NCBI GenBank assembly: GCA_030374805.1
Contig: JARGSG010000220.1
Location: forward strand, 1 to 64,000
Length of the DNA stretch: 64,000 bases
Direction of reading: 5' to 3'
From: Gracilaria gracilis
Taxonomy: Eukaryota > Rhodophyta > Florideophyceae > Gracilariales > Gracilariaceae
Under the pieces are notes generated by a model. The model saw only the letters and a program-made list of their open reading frames with translations, did no database searches and was not told where the DNA came from. Of this stretch, positions 44,585 through 54,572 are shown piece by piece. Each line of letters begins with the position of its first letter. The stretch's first letter is position 1. The position numbers were made by a program, and so were the translations under genes.

Positions 44585-45858
44585 CTATAGATCTTTGCTC
44601 CAAGGCTGAATGTGTGCGAATTCAAAGGACATTTTTCTTACCCAAGATAAATCCTTTGCACAAGTAGAAAGTGCAATGTACTCAGCTTCCGCAGAAGAGA
44701 GTGCAATGACAGTTTGTCGCTTCGATTTCCACATGATTGGTGCGTCGTTGATGACGATTACGTACCCGGTTGTTGACCTTCGAGTCTCAACACATCCCCC
44801 CAATCGGCGCCAGCGTACGCACGAAGTGAGGCATGAGACACAGAACGATTGGCTGGGAAATGAAGTCCGTATTCCATTGTTCCCGCTAAATACCTGAACA
44901 ACCGTTTGAGCAGCAACAAGTGTCGCTTACATGGGTTGTGTAGATGCTTTGCAAGAGCCGAGATGGGAAACGCAAGATCAGGTCTTGTGGAGATGGAGAT
45001 GTAGAGTAGAGCTCCAATTCCAGACCTATAACTCGCGTGGTCATCAGCGGAGAGAACAATGACTCCATTACCAGTTGGAAGAAAGTTGGTTGCAGCAGGG
45101 AGAGGAGATCCAACAGCATTGAAGTGCTGCATGTTAAACTTCTTTAGAACCTGCAGAGCATACCCATACTGACTTACCTTAATTCCTGAGGGTGATCTCT
45201 GAATACTTCAGGCGATAAATGATTTCAGCTCTCCATAGAGTTTCACATCGAAGGTTGCTGCCAGCTTCTGCTTGAAACCGTTGAGTAGCTTCATGTTATT
45301 TGCTGCAAAGGCGCAGTCGTCAACTATGACAGCCAAGATAACGAAGCTGTGATGCTCGCGGAACATGAAAACGCGAGAGTCCAGAGCGGAGTGGACAAAG
45401 TTCCATGAGGGTGAAGTGTCAGAGAAGAGAGAGCCCCATATTATCCCGGCTTGTACAGCACCGTACAAGGAGTTGAGAAGTCGGCAGATGTGGACGGGCT
45501 TCTCGATAATGCCTGAAGAGTCCGCGGGTTGTTTCATGATGATGGGAACATCCAGTTTGTTATACAAATAGGCGTTGGGGATGTCTGCTCCTTCCAGGAA
45601 AAGGTTATGCGCAGCGGCAAAGGAGAGAAGGATACGCAGGGCTTCATGACAAGCCACAGGATCGTAAGTGTTGAACGAATCGAAGTCGATGAAGGGCTTT
45701 TGCTTGTCTCCCCGTAGACAACAGCGTGCCTTCTTCAAGAACTTCTTTCCGATTCTATCCAACATTTTCTCTTGAAACACCCAAGTGTAAGGCACAGGTT
45801 TCATCCAGGACTCCCTGGGGATGAGTTCCCAAGTGTTTCGACGAATGAATGCATTCAT
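44585..45858 (-). CDS. Element E1: reverse transcriptase and RNase H regions
   Basis: This is an element fossil part. MNAFIRRNTWELIPRESWMK, KKARCCLRGDKQKPFIDFDS, LEGADIPNAYLYNKLDVPII and LAVIVDDCAFAANNMKLL are copia RT blocks. RNase H: KSKRQTVIALSSAEAEYIAL, the usual copia signature. Confidence 0.85.
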
Positions 45859-46335
45859 CTCGCGGCCGATGGCCTAAGACCAACCTGGATCCTTGCACGC
45901 TTTCTTAAAACTACTAGGAACTGCGGCGTCATTTACAGTCTTTTTCGACACCCAAACACTGGGAAAGTTATGCGTGATTGTAGTCAACGCCTTTAACAAT
46001 TGGTCTTCCAAGTCGGGACGATCACTGGTCTGATCGACGGGTTCCATGTCCTCCGTCTGCTGTTGACGAGTTATCCCTTCTAGGAGGGTGGAGACGTTGG
46101 GAAGTGGCGATGAGTTGAAGGGCTTGAAGCCCAGGATACGGCAAGTGACGACCGAGATCTTCTCCGGCACGAACAAACGGACAAGTATGTTGTCGCTTTG
46201 CATGCCGACAAAGTGCGCGAGGACGGAACGAGGGAGGAACTTCTTGTTTGCCACGGTCTTGGACCGGTAGACGAAGGCATAGCCAGGCTGTCCAAAGCTA
46301 GGAATGTGAGAGAAGTCAATGTTAGTACTTGGGTC

Positions 46336-47520
46336 CTATTCCAGAATAGGAATCCGTCCCTGTATCCTAGAAGATGGGACCCGGTTCCTGAGCCAGTTCG
46401 CTTGGTTCATTTCCTCTGCCCAGAAAGCAGTGGGCAGCTTGCTCGCAAAGAGAAGCACGCGAGCTCTAGTCCAGTGTTTTCGAATAAGTCTCTCAGCAGC
46501 GCCATTAGACTCAGAGGCGTAAGCCGGAGAGTAATCCCGAACTACGCCATGATTAAAGCAGAACGTTTCCAACTCGTTGCTCTTATGTTCGCCGGACCCG
46601 TCCAGGCGAGCATTATTCAAGCGAACCGAGTGGTTCAGCTCCAGCTCCGATCGGTGTTTGTACCAATCCAGGTGCTTGAGAACACTATCATCTGTCTTGT
46701 CTTTCAGGAAGAAGACATCCGACTTTGAAGTATAATCGTCGAGAATGGCCATTGCATAGATTGCGCCAGAGAGCGAAGGCGAGGTTTTTCCTGACACATT
46801 CATGTGTATAAGCTCCAACGGAATGGAGGAGGAGACGGATCGCAGTCTGGCTATGAGCGGGTTGCGTTTCATCTTGCCAGTGAGGCACGGGACGCAGGTC
46901 AAAGATTCTAGGATGGACCGTTGGAAGTAAGGAACGGAGTCCAAGGCCTTCGAGAGATCCTGATACCTACCCGGGTGAAGATGACCAGAACGTCCGTGCC
47001 AGTCCAAAGCTAACTCATGCTTGGTGTTTCCAGCATTTACCACCATGACCGGCTTGTCGGTGTCGGACAGGTTCATGATGAAAAGGCCCTGCTTGATCTC
47101 CGTTTCCCATATGACTTCGGAGTTACGTTTGGGGTCCATTGTGAAGCAGCCATCGAATGGCCGCAAGGTTGAGGTGAACAAAACCATGAAGTCCACGCTG
47201 AAGACACCGACTGATAATATGTTGGACTCGAACGCCGGAGCGTGGTATGCTTCGATGATCGTGCCCTTGTTCAATGGTATCCAGACGTGACCCTTTCCAA
47301 CAAGACGAGCGGTTCCTGAGGCAGCTTGCACAAGCTCAATCTCGATGCGCTCGTAGCGGATGAATGCTTTGCGCGAGTGGAAGAAGTGGTGCGTAGCTCC
47401 AGAATCGATGTAGGCCGAGTCCACCTTAGAATGAGAGAGAAGAGCGATGTTGCTCTTGAATTTTGCCATGTTACAGTTAAAGCCAGGCGAGGAAGGCGGA
47501 TCATCACGCCTTTGCACCAC
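46336..47520 (-). CDS. Element E1: protease and integrase region
   Basis: This is an element fossil part. Protease: VDSAYIDSGATHHFFHSRKA (DSGA). GAG_pre-integrase: LDWHGRSGHLHPGRYQDL with CVPCLTGKMKR. Integrase core: LELIHMNVSGKTSPSLSGAI, MAILDDYTSKSDVFFLKDKT and YSPAYASESNGAAERLI. Confidence 0.85.
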   Translation of the reverse strand: MVQRRDDPPSSPGFNCNMAKFKSNIALLSHSKVDSAYIDSGATHHFFHSRKAFIRYERIEIELVQAASGTARLVGKGHVWIPLNKGTIIEAYHAPAFESNILSVGVFSVDFMVLFTSTLRPFDGCFTMDPKRNSEVIWETEIKQGLFIMNLSDTDKPVMVVNAGNTKHELALDWHGRSGHLHPGRYQDLSKALDSVPYFQRSILESLTCVPCLTGKMKRNPLIARLRSVSSSIPLELIHMNVSGKTSPSLSGAIYAMAILDDYTSKSDVFFLKDKTDDSVLKHLDWYKHRSELELNHSVRLNNARLDGSGEHKSNELETFCFNHGVVRDYSPAYASESNGAAERLIRKHWTRARVLLFASKLPTAFWAEEMNQANWLRNRVPSSRIQGRIPILE

Positions 47521-47649
47521 ATACGCTTGAGGGTTGGAGTTACGACTGCCATTTCCATCCCCCCCTGGTGCAAAGCCTCAGTTTCAGTTGGACTGACGTT
47601 GTCCATTATGGTGAGAGCCATGTTGGCGACTCGAACCACTGCTGTTACG

Positions 47650-48495
47650 ATCGGACGATTTTCGCCGTTTGAAGTCCGTCGGCTGTCGTTGTTGCCAGAT
47701 TCTTCTCGTTTGCGTTTCTACCAGTCCCTCGCGTAATGACCACGACGACTGCAACAATAGAAGTCGTCATCGTGGCGGCTTTTGGTAGCCGAAGACTTAT
47801 TTCCACGGGTTCGGCGTTTGCGACCATACTTGGTTGCCATGTGCGCCTTCGGTTGAGTGGTAGGCGTAGAGGAAGGAGTGGAGGTTGCCGGGTTGTTCGG
47901 GTTTTTACGGCGGGCTACTTCAGCTTCTACTGCGTTCACAATTGAGTCGAACCCAGCGTCAGTTAAAGTTCGACATCATGGCCAAAGGTGCAAATGAGTT
48001 GGGGAGACTTCGAATGAGCTTGGAGACTTTGTCTTTCTCCGACAACTCTTCATCGAAAGTCGCAAGCTCCCCAACGATTTCCAGGAACTCAGAAACGTGT
48101 TTGTTCCAGTCCTCATGATCCTTGTAGACCAGACTGTCAAGTCGATGACGAATGTTCTGCACATCTTGCGCGTTGGAGGTGGTGTACACGCGCTGCAGTT
48201 CATCCCAGAGATCTTTGGCCGTTTGGTCATCATCGTCGACAAACGTTCGAGCGAGAAAAAGCGGAGGGTCACCGAGGCAGAGAGTGATGGTACTCTTCGC
48301 CTTCACACACTTCTCGAACCAAGATCTCATTGCCCGATTGTTTGGATTGAACCCTTCCGGGCGAGGGTCCAGTCCAGTCAGAAATGCGTCGTCTCGACAG
48401 AGGTAGGCCAAGAGACGACGACGCCAGAGGATGTAGTCGGTCGGGACCCTAAGCTTCGGGAGCTTAACTAGGAGACCCTCTTGGGAACTCGACAT
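47650..48495 (-). CDS. Element E1: gag region
   Basis: This is an element fossil part. Starts MSSSQEGLLVKLPKLRVPTD, with WRRRLLAYLCRDDAFLTGLD and LWDELQRVYTTSNAQDVQNI as in UBN2-type copia gag (Retrotran_gag_2). The zinc knuckle YCCSRRGHYARDW lies near 47740. Confidence 0.8.
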
Positions 48496-49823
48496 CGTAT
48501 CGAACGGGGAGTAACAGGGTTGAGGGATTGATCAACTTTCTTGCACGGGAAAAGATTCCGCGACCTACGAGGTAGAGAGGTTTTGTTCTTCTTCAACTTC
48601 CAATTCTTCTTCAACTTCAACTTCTGGTTAGTAACTTGTGAGGTGACCCTAGCCCAACCCAGGGAGCTAGGCGATCGATAGGTCCCCGCAATTAAGCAGT
48701 TTACCCCGCACCACAACAATCCGACCTTTTGAAGGATCTTCCCACACCCGTGTACCGGACAGTACTTCACTTCTGAGAAAAACAAAAGACGAGAAACGAT
48801 AATGCGACGGAGAAAACACGTTAATCGTAGGAGCAGCTAGATGCCGCAAGAAAACCACCTATGCGTAGTGCGAGGGGATGCGCAGTAGTACGAGGAGACG
48901 GACGACCGAAGCGTGAACGAGAGGCTGGCGCGATTGTCGAAGATAATCCCAGTAGAACAAGTTTCGGTGCCCAGGTCAGTTCATTAGCAGGCAATCCTTC
49001 CAATTTCATAACGGTAGTTGTGTGGTTCTGATGGGAAACGAAATTGAGAGGCCGGGCGCACATCCGTAATAATAGTGTTGCGTAGTATTGACAGAAGAAT
49101 TATAAGTTGTTACGAGAGATTTGTGCAGGAGAATCCACAATCGATGTAAATTGAAAGACAAAATGTCGGAGAAAACGCCTGTATGAAGTTCCAACCGGTG
49201 CGGCATGAGACGTTACAAACACATAAGACGCATGAATTGAGATGTCTCACGCAAGTCCTAATAAAGTGCAAGAAGCAATGTTGTAGAAAAGACAATGAAC
49301 GGCCAGTGTTTCCGGTTGAAGGCTCTAAACCCAGGCATTCCAAATTGTATAGTACGATGCAAAAGCCATGAACGGTGTGGTGCTTTTCGGGAGTGTCCTA
49401 TGCGCGGCGCAACTTCCAGACACACGAGATGTGTGTGCGTGGGCAGGGACGAGCAAGGGCTGAACCCAAGTCGTCCCACCTCTGCTGGGAGCGCACGCGC
49501 AAAAACCGCAGCTCGCTTGCGCGCGATTGTAGTCGCGGCGTGCCGCGGAGAAAAGAAGTATCACCAGCCCTGAGAGGAAACGGAAGCAGTAGGCCCATCA
49601 TGAGAGCGGGCGTTGCGCGCGAGCCGGGAGTGAACGAAGAAGAGCGCGAGCAATAAACGTAGGAGGCACCAAAGAGTGTTTTTTTCCAAATCTGTAGTTA
49701 GGGGCCGGCCCCACCCGCTCAATAAATCGGTGGACCAGCAACGCCAACAAGTCCGAATGCCAAGGTGGGAGTGGACGGAGAGCGCGCGAGGGGCGCGCGG
49801 CGGCCTGGGGCGGTGGAAGCCCA
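48496..49823 (-). other. Element E1: long 5' leader
   Basis: About 1.3 kb separate the primer site from the gag ATG, unusually long for copia. No domain-bearing ORF is seen on either strand. It may be a true leader or include foreign DNA. E2 lacks this region, so it cannot be compared here. Confidence 0.4.
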
Positions 49824-49839
49824 GGTCGCGATGCTACCA
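49824..49839 (-). promoter_or_regulatory. Element E1 primer-binding site
   Basis: Minus strand reads TGGTAGCATCGCGACC directly after the LTR end CCCTACA. The first eight bases fit the 3' end of a tRNA ending GCTACCA (initiator-Met-like); beyond that the match is not established. This is a conventional 3'-end primer site, unlike the half-tRNA site of C and D. Confidence 0.5.
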
Positions 49840-49957
49840 TGTAGGGAACGAGGTAGTCGGGAGAAGTTCTGTGCACACTTGACCGCCAGCGAGCACTCCG
49901 CCGCGCCGAACGGTCGCACAATTTATTTGGCCAGTGCACGCCAACGCCGCATTGCTG
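49840..49957 (-). repeat. Element E1 5' LTR, partial
   Basis: 118 bp matching the U5 end of the 3' LTR (about 94 percent by hand count). The rest of this LTR is absent and unrelated AT-rich DNA follows. Confidence 0.75.
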
Positions 49958-50509
49958 GAGATAGAGGGAAATTCTGAAAGCTCACGGGTTTGAGCTTTCG
50001 CTTGATGTATTTGCAATACTTTTTTAAATAGATCTTGGGTTTCCTTTGTGCAGAAGGACGTTCTGTATATTTCATGCATGATATTAAACTGCGATGCTTG
50101 TATGCCTCCATAAATGACGAAGTATTAGAAAACAAATTTTCAATGAATCAGGAGCCAATTCTTTCACGTTTTAACAAGGCTGCCATAAGCTTCAATTATA
50201 CCTTCAGCAGAACCACAAACATACAGAATAATACCAGTTACGATTCAGTGGATGATCCAGTAAAACTACTCACGTAGCTATAAAGCAGTTTTAAAGCTCA
50301 ATGTGTACTAGTTGATGTGCATTTAAAACATAAATCCTTGAAACATATTCAAATCTCAAATACTCCGAGACGATCCTTCACAAATGTAAAACAACAAACA
50401 TTCTATAATAACAGTAGGTTTCAGCAGTTTAATTATTGGCATACTAAACTGCAGTTTATAAGATATTGGACTTCTACATAATATAAATTAGAAAAAGATG
50501 TTTACTTCT
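49958..50509. other. AT-rich stretch without a supported gene
   Basis: A 79-bp purine/pyrimidine-mixed start then AT-rich DNA. One ORF on + (50035-50277) has no feature to support it. This is 3' flank of the three-exon gene on minus. Confidence 0.4.
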
Positions 50510-51474
50510 TTAGTGTTCTTCGAAATCTTGATTGTCTTTTTGAATTGCATAAGAATCGACGAAGGCGACGAGGTCAATATAAACGACTTTGGAATCACAG
50601 TCTTTCCATCCTAGGTTATGCTTCTCCTCTATGTGCGTCTGTACTGGAAAAGGTAGAGGAATTCGAGCATGGGAACATACCTCAGCTTCGTAGGACCCAC
50701 GTAAATCCTTCAAAGACTTCTCAAAACTCACTATTTTGGGATGATATGTCTCCAATCTGTTTAGCTTAGATCGCAGCCACTTTTTGTACAGTAAACTGGT
50801 GTTGCTCATCACCTCAGGCCATAATACTTACAAGAAAATAAATTCTCCGCCATGCTCGACATGGACGGAGAACTGCCCCGAACAAATCCGAGAAGGCAGT
50901 AGGATTGCTATCGTGATTCTCTTCGTCATTCTCACAGGTTCTTTCCACACCAAGAGCAAGTAAATCGGCTTGAGGGACTGAGGAGCTGACAAAAGCTCCT
51001 CTCCATACGGAGAATCTTTTCTACTGCTACAATCTTCTGAATCCTCTTGTATCACATCTGTCAACTTTTGACGTTTTCGCGTGGGTGAGAACGCATCTGC
51101 AGCGCATTTTTTGTTCAAATTCACAGAGTTATCTTAAGCACAGTGATGGGCGAGTTAGGAGAAGTTCAGGATCATTTTCAAAAAGGAAAGAAACTTAGCC
51201 TTGCTCACGTCTTACGAAAATGATTTGCGAAGGTTGTTGAAGCATGTTCGAAAATTGTTGAGCTAATGTTGCTGAAAAAGTGATTCTGATTCCCAGACTG
51301 CTTTAACGCTCTCTTCGCCAGTGATTCATTGTTCTCAAACTTAGAACGGAGGAGTTTGACTGCGTCAGAAGTCCTTGTCAAACGCAATGGCATCTTAGGC
51401 GTTGGAATGAGGTGGACATGGGCTATATTTTCTCTGACACTTTGGAAATGTGAGGTTAAGTAGGACAGAATCAT
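50510..51474 (-). CDS. Three-exon gene, unknown conserved-looking protein
   Basis: Exons are 51474-51216, 51132-50832 and 50795-50510, joined by introns 51215-51133 (83 nt, GTAAGA...TTAAG) and 50831-50796 (36 nt, GTAAGT...CCAG). Total 846 nt gives 281 residues in a continuous frame, which supports the splicing. Residues 1-85 are basic and helical. A nuclear-signal-like PTRKRQK and an acidic DVIQEDSEDC stretch follow near 105-120. A globular C-terminal half has IAILLPSRICSGQFSVHVEH, FLLYKKWLRSKLNRLETYH and HARIPLPFPVQTHIEEKHNL. No family is recognised. The 36-nt intron would itself read WPEVMSNTS in frame after one stop, so a retained or newly stopped coding stretch is an alternative. Lies between E1 and E2 and is not element-like. 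Confidence 0.55.
50796..50831 (-). other. Candidate 36-nt intron
   Basis: GTAAGT donor and CAG acceptor on minus, length a multiple of three. Removing it keeps frame and removes a TAA. It is very short for most eukaryotes. Confidence 0.45.
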
Positions 51475-53264
51475 TCTGGCTTAGCTATATAGGAAGGACA
51501 TACGTAGCATTTATGTAAACTTTTGCTCCCTTTCGTCATTGCACGAGCAGTAAACTCAGTATTACAGTCAGAGAGGATTTATAATTCAACTATTTTAAAT
51601 GGTTGGGTACACAGTTGCTGCACAGAATTACGACAGTACAACAAAACGAGTGCAACGTATTGTTGGAGCAGGTTGGTTAGAACTGAACTGCATACGAAAG
51701 GTATTTTCTTTACGTCAACCTGAATCTGTCAGACTGCCGTTCGCCTTCTCGTCCATAGACGAATATTAAATCACCATAGAAGCTTCACAACAAAGATAAG
51801 TAAGACATGCACTTTTCAACAAGGTCCAATTACTTACAACAATTTTTTTAGGCAAAAATGATTACATGAACCAGCATAAGTTTGCAAAACTTATGCATAA
51901 GTTATGCTTTGATTAGAGAAGCATAGCCACCAAATCTAATAAGTCGCTAAATCTTCATGGGCTTCCTCGCGGGACCTGGCCTCCGTTGCTCTAAAACTGA
52001 GCAAAACTTCAAAGATACTATAAGTATCTTCTGACCTGCAAAGTTTCAGAGCGTTTGATGAGCAGACGACGAAACTTTGCAAGTATAAATTTTGCTTGTT
52101 TTAGAGAAAAGCATGAAATTTCGAAGTTTTGATGTCTAAATATTTACTTTCTTATGTCACCGTTAGCAATATTGTCGTAGGTTTTGGGATATCTACCGTC
52201 TAAACACTACAATTGCTACTAGAACGAAAAGCAGGGAGTCTCAAGAACTGAACTTATGCCACTTTTGTTTCCCTGTTTCTTTCTCCTTGCATACGTTATG
52301 TCTGTCTTGTTCTGAAACTTTTGCCTTGCCAAGCTGGACTGCTTTCTGGCCCCCTATGAAAGTCTTAGTCGGCCATCAAGTCCACGGAATTTGTTGGATG
52401 CACTCTGTTTGGGTGAGATTGTGGGAGATGCTGCTTTGCTGATCTGCGACGCAAATTAGGATGCTACGCTGCCAGTACGCTTTCCATTGGAGCAACACAG
52501 CTCCAAATTATCGTTATCAATTGGTAGCAATCGGTCAACATCCCACCAATTGCCAATAAGGACGATTTTCCTTATATCTACTATTGTAGACATAAGAATT
52601 TAAACCACCTGGCACTCCGTCGACCAATTGGTTTTACTGTCACCCAATCAGGTTTAAATCTTATGTCTACATATGTAGACATAAGATTTCAGTTCTTAAA
52701 AGGTTACCTCGAAAGAAAGGAAGAATTACGGTAGACATTTGACTAAGGCTGACATGTGTCAATCTTTCAGAGCGTTTCAGCGGGTCCTGGTAGAGGAGAT
52801 TCTCGTATCTATGCTTTGCAATAACTCATCCAAGCTCTTCTAGCTGTGGCTCAGGGGGTTCTACAGTGCCTTTCTGGAAGTGCTAGTCGGGATCCTCCGG
52901 TAAGATGACGAGAGAGATGCTGGGCTCTTTGAAATTGAACGTGGTTTGAATTCAAAGCCCTGATAGAAAAATGCGTCAATTGCGTGTAAGCACCTGGGCA
53001 TCGCCCCCCGAAACTTGTACGAAGCTCCCAAAAATGGCCAACAGCAGCCATGTTGGCCGTCTTTCCATACAAGTATTTCGCTAGTCATTTCGCTGGCGAA
53101 GTGACACTTGATCCGTTGGCATCATTGGATTTCTTTTTCTTCGGCTAACTTTTGAGTGGAGTTAGCCGGGACATGTGCCTGCACGTGTTCCACGTCGATA
53201 TTGACGTGATATGTTCCTGCATGTGCGAAGTGTGTCCCATGTGCCACATACAGGTTCTACTGTC
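51475..53264. other. AT-rich intergenic DNA with palindromes
   Basis: No ORF here carries a domain. 51475-51700 is the likely promoter side of the three-exon gene. 52571-52689 holds nested inverted repeats. 52850-53090 has two overlapping minus ORFs of about 75 codons with no support. Confidence 0.4.
52571..52689. repeat. Nested palindromes, MITE-like hairpin
   Basis: A perfect 34-bp palindrome lies at 52656-52689 (half: AAATCTTATGTCTACAT). An imperfect version lies at 52571-52596 (CTTATATCTACTA/TTGTAGACATAAG). The two also pair with each other: GTAGACATAAGAATTTAAACC (52586-52606) against GGTTTAAATCTTATGTCTAC (52651-52670). It could be a tiny MITE or a replication or recombination hairpin. 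Confidence 0.6.
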
Positions 53265-53936
53265 TGTAGCGCGCGAGCGGGGGCGAACGAGACGGAGCGA
53301 AGTGCGCGCATAGTTGACCGCTGGCGGGCAGAGCGCCGCGCCGGACGGTCACGCAATTTATTTTTCCAGTGCAACCCACGGACGCATTGCTGTGCGCCGG
53401 GTGCTGTACTGCGCACAAATGACGTGTGTGTGGCGCTCTCGCCTTGCAAGAGTCCGACCGGTATTAACACCTTCCCTCAAGGCGAAGCGACTACTCTTCC
53501 TACATCACTTAGAGAATCTAGTTACTGAGCCCAATTCACAAGTAAAACATAATATCAACGACAGAAGAGCAAGGTCTGTAGACAAGATTTCTCTGCAAAT
53601 CTGCCTCTTCTCTAGCACCATCTTGCAGATGCTAGAGGTGTGGTGCAACACTCAAATCATAATATAAATACTTTCACGCATAACACTCAACACACACAGT
53701 TCCACAGCTCCAAGCTGGGAAGTCATTACTTGTTCACACCAGTAAACTCCAAACCTAAGTACAATGTAAAAACCCGGTGGGACAAAAACACATGTACCTC
53801 TATGGGGAAAAGGAGAAGGGTTGTGAAACACAAAAATTAAGAAACAATAATTCAGAAATTGAAGCGTGTAACAAACAAAAGAAACAAACAAAACAGAACA
53901 AAACAAAGTAGTTAGTGTAGTCAGTAGATCCCAACA
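53265..53936 (-). repeat. Element E2 3' LTR
   Basis: Starts TGTTGGGATC on minus and ends GCGCTACA. Similar to E1's LTR with several diverged stretches, so E1 and E2 are not a recent duplication of one another. Confidence 0.75.
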
Positions 53937-53943
53937 ATTCTTC

Positions 53944-54494
53944 TTAGAACGAGTCAATATGCATCAAGCTGACCATCCTCCTCACTTTTGGGAGGGACGC
54001 ACACTTCGTCAGTATGTCAGCGATCTGTTGACTCCTTGGGATTTTTTGCAGCTTAACAATTCGACCTCTCTCCAGGTCCCGCACATGGTCCGTCTTCAAA
54101 TCGATATGCTTATTTCGAGCAGATATCTGTGGACTCGTCGTCAAAGATATAGCAGCCGAGCTATCATTCATGGTCTTTGTGGACTCGAACTAGAGATCCT
54201 CGCTCCAAGGCTGGATGTGTGCGAATTCAAAATACATCTTTCGTATCCACGAAAGGTCCTTCGCGCAAGTAGAAAGAGCGATATACTTTGCCTCTGCCGA
54301 AGAGAGGGCAATAACCATTTGGCGCTTCGACTTTCACATGACAGGTGCGTCGTTGACGACGATAACGTACCCCGTTGTAGACTTACGAGTCTCAATTCAT
54401 CCCCCCCAATCGGCGTCAGCGTACGCACAGAGTGAGGCGGGAGAAATGGTAGGTTGGCTGGGTAATGGAGCCCATAATCCATGGTGCCAGCCAA
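53944..54494 (-). CDS. Element E2: RNase H remnants
   Basis: This is an element fossil part. The tail NKHIDLKTDHVRDLERGRIV, LQKIPRSQQIADILTKC and RRMVSLMHIDSF is the copia RNase H end, directly before the purine tract of the 3' LTR. Confidence 0.75.
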
Positions 54495-54572
54495 ATACCT
54501 AAATAATCGTTTGGGCAGCGATAAGTGCCGTTCACATGGGTTATGTAAATGCTTTGAGAGCGCTGAGATGGG

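Larger units (their letters stand above)
43655..49957 (-). mobile_element. Ty1/copia LTR element E1
   Basis: 3' LTR 43655-44331 (677 bp), preceded on minus by the purine tract AAGAAGAAT (44340-44332). Minus-strand parts are RNase H (about 44800-44340), reverse transcriptase (about 45860-44760), linker (about 46300-45870), integrase (about 47000-46336), protease (about 47470-47200, DSGATHHFFHSRKAF), gag with CCHC knuckle (48495 to about 47650). Upstream a leader of about 1.3 kb runs to a primer site and a 118-bp piece of the 5' LTR (49840-49957). LTR pieces differ by about 6 percent. Same family as E2. Broken, with about six breaks, and the 5' LTR is incomplete. Confidence 0.85.
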
